DNA of 34,465 bases, from NCBI GenBank assembly GCA_964553715.1, contig CAZKKY010000012.1, positions 1-34,465 on the forward strand, written 5' to 3'. The stretch is from JAGOJE01 sp964553715. Lineage in GTDB: Bacteria; Pseudomonadota; Alphaproteobacteria; Rickettsiales; Rickettsiaceae. The translations under genes were made by a program, and so were the position numbers. Of this stretch, positions 33,401 to 34,465 are shown one piece after another (within the stretch, counting starts at the first letter, position 1; each line of letters opens with the position of its first letter). The notes beneath the pieces are model-generated. The model had not been told where the DNA came from, did no database searches, and saw only the letters and a program-made list of their open reading frames with translations.

Positions 33401-34465
33401 TCAAAAACTTCAGCATTGACTATATTATCTTGCCGTGTATTAACCATAGATCGTGCTACATCAATTTTAATTTCTAGACCTTTTATTCGACTACTTAAAT
33501 CACCTATTGTCTTAGGCCATTTAGTTTTTACATTATTTTGAAGATCCAATATTTGTTTTGATATTCTAGTAAAATTATGTGAAGTAGGTTCACATAATTT
33601 TAATTGTTCATTTAAAACATTCTCCTTAGATTCAGATTCACGAATGAGCTTTTCATATTCTTCTTTTTCACCTTTTAACTCTTGTATGATTTTTGGGCCT
33701 TGCTCAATATCCTTAAGAGATATCTCATATTTTTGTTTTTGTTGTATGATTGTTTCTAATTTCTTTTCTTGATCATTAATTGACTTTGTTTGAACATCAT
33801 TATTTTTTATATACCTATTTGTTAATAACTCGATATTGTCTTTCAGATCATCTATTGCGTTAGAATAATCTTCATTAGCTATGTCTTTCTCTAATTGCTC
33901 AATCTGATCCTCATACTGTTGTTTTGTTCGTGTATATTCACTCTCTCTTGTTTTGAGTTTTTCTAGCTCTAAAGTTTTTTTAGATAAATCTGTTGTCATA
34001 TTTTGAATATATGATTCTGCATCAACTAATTCTTTTTTTAGCTTTTCCGGGTCTTGGCTCGGATTTTCTTTACTAATATTTTTCTTTAATCTTTCAATAC
34101 AATTTTTCTTATTATCTATTTTTCTTGTAACTTCTGAGATAGTCTTTTTCAGCTTCTCTATGTTATCGAAATAATCATTCACACTTTTTAATTTTTTAAT
34201 GTTTAGTTTCAGGGTTTCATTGTTTTTATTACTTTTTTCCTCTAACTTAGTATCTTGTGTTGGAAGTACAGATAAAGAAGTTTTAAGAGGCTCCGAAGTA
34301 ATGACAGGCAATGATAGCTCATTATTCTCGTAGATATGATGAGACAAACCACTAGTATTTGGTGTTATAATATCTTCAATAATGGTCTTATCTTTATTAT
34401 CTGGACTAGTAGCTGATTTTACACTCATAACACTAGTTGGAGAATCTAGCAGAGATACAGGTGGT
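30403..34465 (-). CDS. Autotransporter 2 (type Va), long coiled-coil passenger, 5' end outside window
   Basis: The frame is open to the window edge. An ATG at 34428 would give 1,341 residues, but 12 further in-frame codons (PPVSLLDSPTSV) precede it without a stop, and no signal peptide follows it, so the true start is probably upstream. Residues about 70-640 (counted from 34428) are heptad-rich coiled coil with high Lys/Glu/Leu. Two copies of an ADEN..EY..DFLTFF.L.DT motif and a Pro/Ala-rich linker (APVAQVAPAPAPVAY) follow, then LPTDDFPTVAVAAGDEEV and the beta-barrel (about 1080-1341), identical to that of autotransporter 1 over its last 253 residues. No fold relative for the passenger is recognised beyond the coiled coil. 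Likely surface-exposed; role unknown. Confidence 0.9.
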   Translation of the reverse strand, partial: PPVSLLDSPTSVMSVKSATSPDNKDKTIIEDIITPNTSGLSHHIYENNELSLPVITSEPLKTSLSVLPTQDTKLEEKSNKNNETLKLNIKKLKSVNDYFDNIEKLKKTISEVTRKIDNKKNCIERLKKNISKENPSQDPEKLKKELVDAESYIQNMTTDLSKKTLELEKLKTRESEYTRTKQQYEDQIEQLEKDIANEDYSNAIDDLKDNIELLTNRYIKNNDVQTKSINDQEKKLETIIQQKQKYEISLKDIEQGPKIIQELKGEKEEYEKLIRESESKENVLNEQLKLCEPTSHNFTRISKQILDLQNNVKTKWPKTIGDLSSRIKGLEIKIDVARSMVNTRQDNIVNAEVFEEQVKLYKETINTLTDKLKNTNIKSEFNIDRLNQQLKEITSSQNANSQLVTTYKDVLSNNNKELEHLYNKIRQDRLSEVNDLKTKLDYVLSEYRKLIEIVKLQDKEINDYFPLAVKDNEYLDTLKKDIKLYNSRKLSEISSVSLPHINRLKVLEDHKTNLKESMKYEAQEFFYQNKINILKKKHDKLSKELLDIYYQRDKAVASNGSVAALDLVIKAKKDNKKDLKYQIDMLAMTREFVKDDAIIQKSEDLKTLSLKIKELFVQKKVFDPLKEDYVKLKNELFGPQSIINSIGRNASTKKQEPEVKTENSKQALQERVNLLVGKLSLKHPSEVYKPKPPVADENDEYQKDFLTFFDLHDTKTLPEVQTEEKTNPNQIQEIVIEPVVVDDSCKKSMNATIALLNSTDNIQGMLSKDKSLSKIYGSFDSRTFKAELRELKTSTQKFIKLHESLTKSIKEKFNNSNCITIENQEKITQLLEDRKQFLIENYSEEITKSAFLLEQNTYKENIVIPSILAEQQKLQEAHGDNVLENMFADDYLLVSYVKHNDQTLYPEIDLSRALEASKINEFMKPFVSSDGNALAREKNINKTPFASPRSESSSAPTVPDPSGSASDVHKPSIADENTDENKEYEADFLTFFNLDDTAPVAPVAPAPTSVAPASTSAPVAQVAPAPAPVAYTAPLPLQVQVQNQIEEKKALDGMNPINSGSITYAINTIISENIANILPTDDFPTVAVAAGDEEVVRAKRVWSRAFASGAKQSGANRFVTKSYGSVIGADIDVIENKLVLGAAFSTSNNNAKVGGSAKIKVSSNVASVYGKYNFTDKIFANGDISYGLLNIKGLPNSNKSKGDLFRASAFFGHNIILNDNSLIITPKIGTSYDAVKVKHKNGDIKSNNLSVNLGISASTNFKVRGNLSVTPSIHGGGKYIVSQKKSSVKFSSTNYDLRDEFAPSYKSPKDMYNLGGSVNLSKTDSVSFKVGYDLNFRKDYKSHSGFVKLEVKF
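31474..31560 (-). repeat. Internal repeat 2 of autotransporter 2 (ADEN...DFLTFF motif)
   Basis: Encodes HKPSIADENTDENKEYEADF followed by LTFFNLDDT. It matches the unit at 32323-32400 in protein and, over GTATCAT...AAAGAATGTTAAAAAGTC, in DNA with few changes. Confidence 0.75.
32323..32400 (-). repeat. Internal repeat 1 of autotransporter 2 (ADEN...DFLTFF motif)
   Basis: Encodes YKPKPPVADENDEYQKDF followed by LTFFDLHDT, the first of two copies about 850 bp apart inside the passenger. It sits between the long coiled coil and a second helical part. Confidence 0.75.

Noticed and set aside
1..34465. CRISPR array, toxin-antitoxin pair, restriction system or riboswitch
   Set aside because: No regularly spaced short repeats, matching gene pairs or conserved leader structures were recognised on either strand.

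Overview
The window is about two-thirds A+T and reads as a chromosome segment of an obligately intracellular alphaproteobacterium of the order Rickettsiales, most likely Rickettsiaceae or a close relative. This rests on low GC, short intergenic gaps, rpsU divergent from a COQ9-family gene, an NDUFAF5-like methyltransferase after dapA, a ProP-like MFS carrier, Sca-like autotransporters and a dispersed-type gene transfer agent (GTA) cluster. I cannot assign a genus from the sequence alone.

Layout. 1-1059: tail of an unidentified gene, then ribosomal protein S21 (-) and the divergent COQ9 gene (+) sharing a promoter region. 1077-3825 (-): an unknown membrane-anchored protein, then a tight set of a DHA2-type 14-TM exporter and Mrp/Mnh antiporter subunits E and F. 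4189-7285 (+): an MHS-type solute carrier overlapping mutL. 7354-13569 (-): ilvE, dapA and a methyltransferase joined by overlapping stop/start codons, then htpG, a membrane-anchored glycosyltransferase and an unknown 151-residue protein. 13640-16365 (+): a response regulator, its sensor kinase and uppS. 16374-17774 (-): a Ppx/GppA phosphatase. 18003-18079: tRNA-Arg(ACG) behind a good sigma70 promoter.

18287-27693 is a compact GTA-like cluster on the + strand: prohead protease, HK97-fold capsid, three head-tail connector/completion proteins, the two baseplate proteins (DUF2460 and a shortened DUF2163), a 54-residue ORF, a DUF2335 membrane protein, then (after an inverted plsC) the TIM-barrel hub protein, a 3TM holin and a GH24 endolysin. 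Terminase, portal, major tail protein, tape measure and NlpC/P60 peptidase are absent here. The reading frames are intact and the recognisable catalytic residues are present, so this is a maintained subset rather than decayed prophage.

27752-34465 (-) holds two consecutive type V autotransporters. Their passengers are unrelated: one is acidic and proline-rich, the other a roughly 900-residue coiled coil. They share a C-terminal beta-barrel inside an 862-bp block (27649-28510 and 30300-31161, offset 2651) in which I saw no difference. The block extends past the barrel into the last 14 codons of the endolysin gene, so a stranded endolysin fragment sits between the two autotransporters. This recent duplication or gene-conversion tract, which keeps one translocator while passengers differ, is the most striking feature. 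The second autotransporter runs off the right edge of the window.
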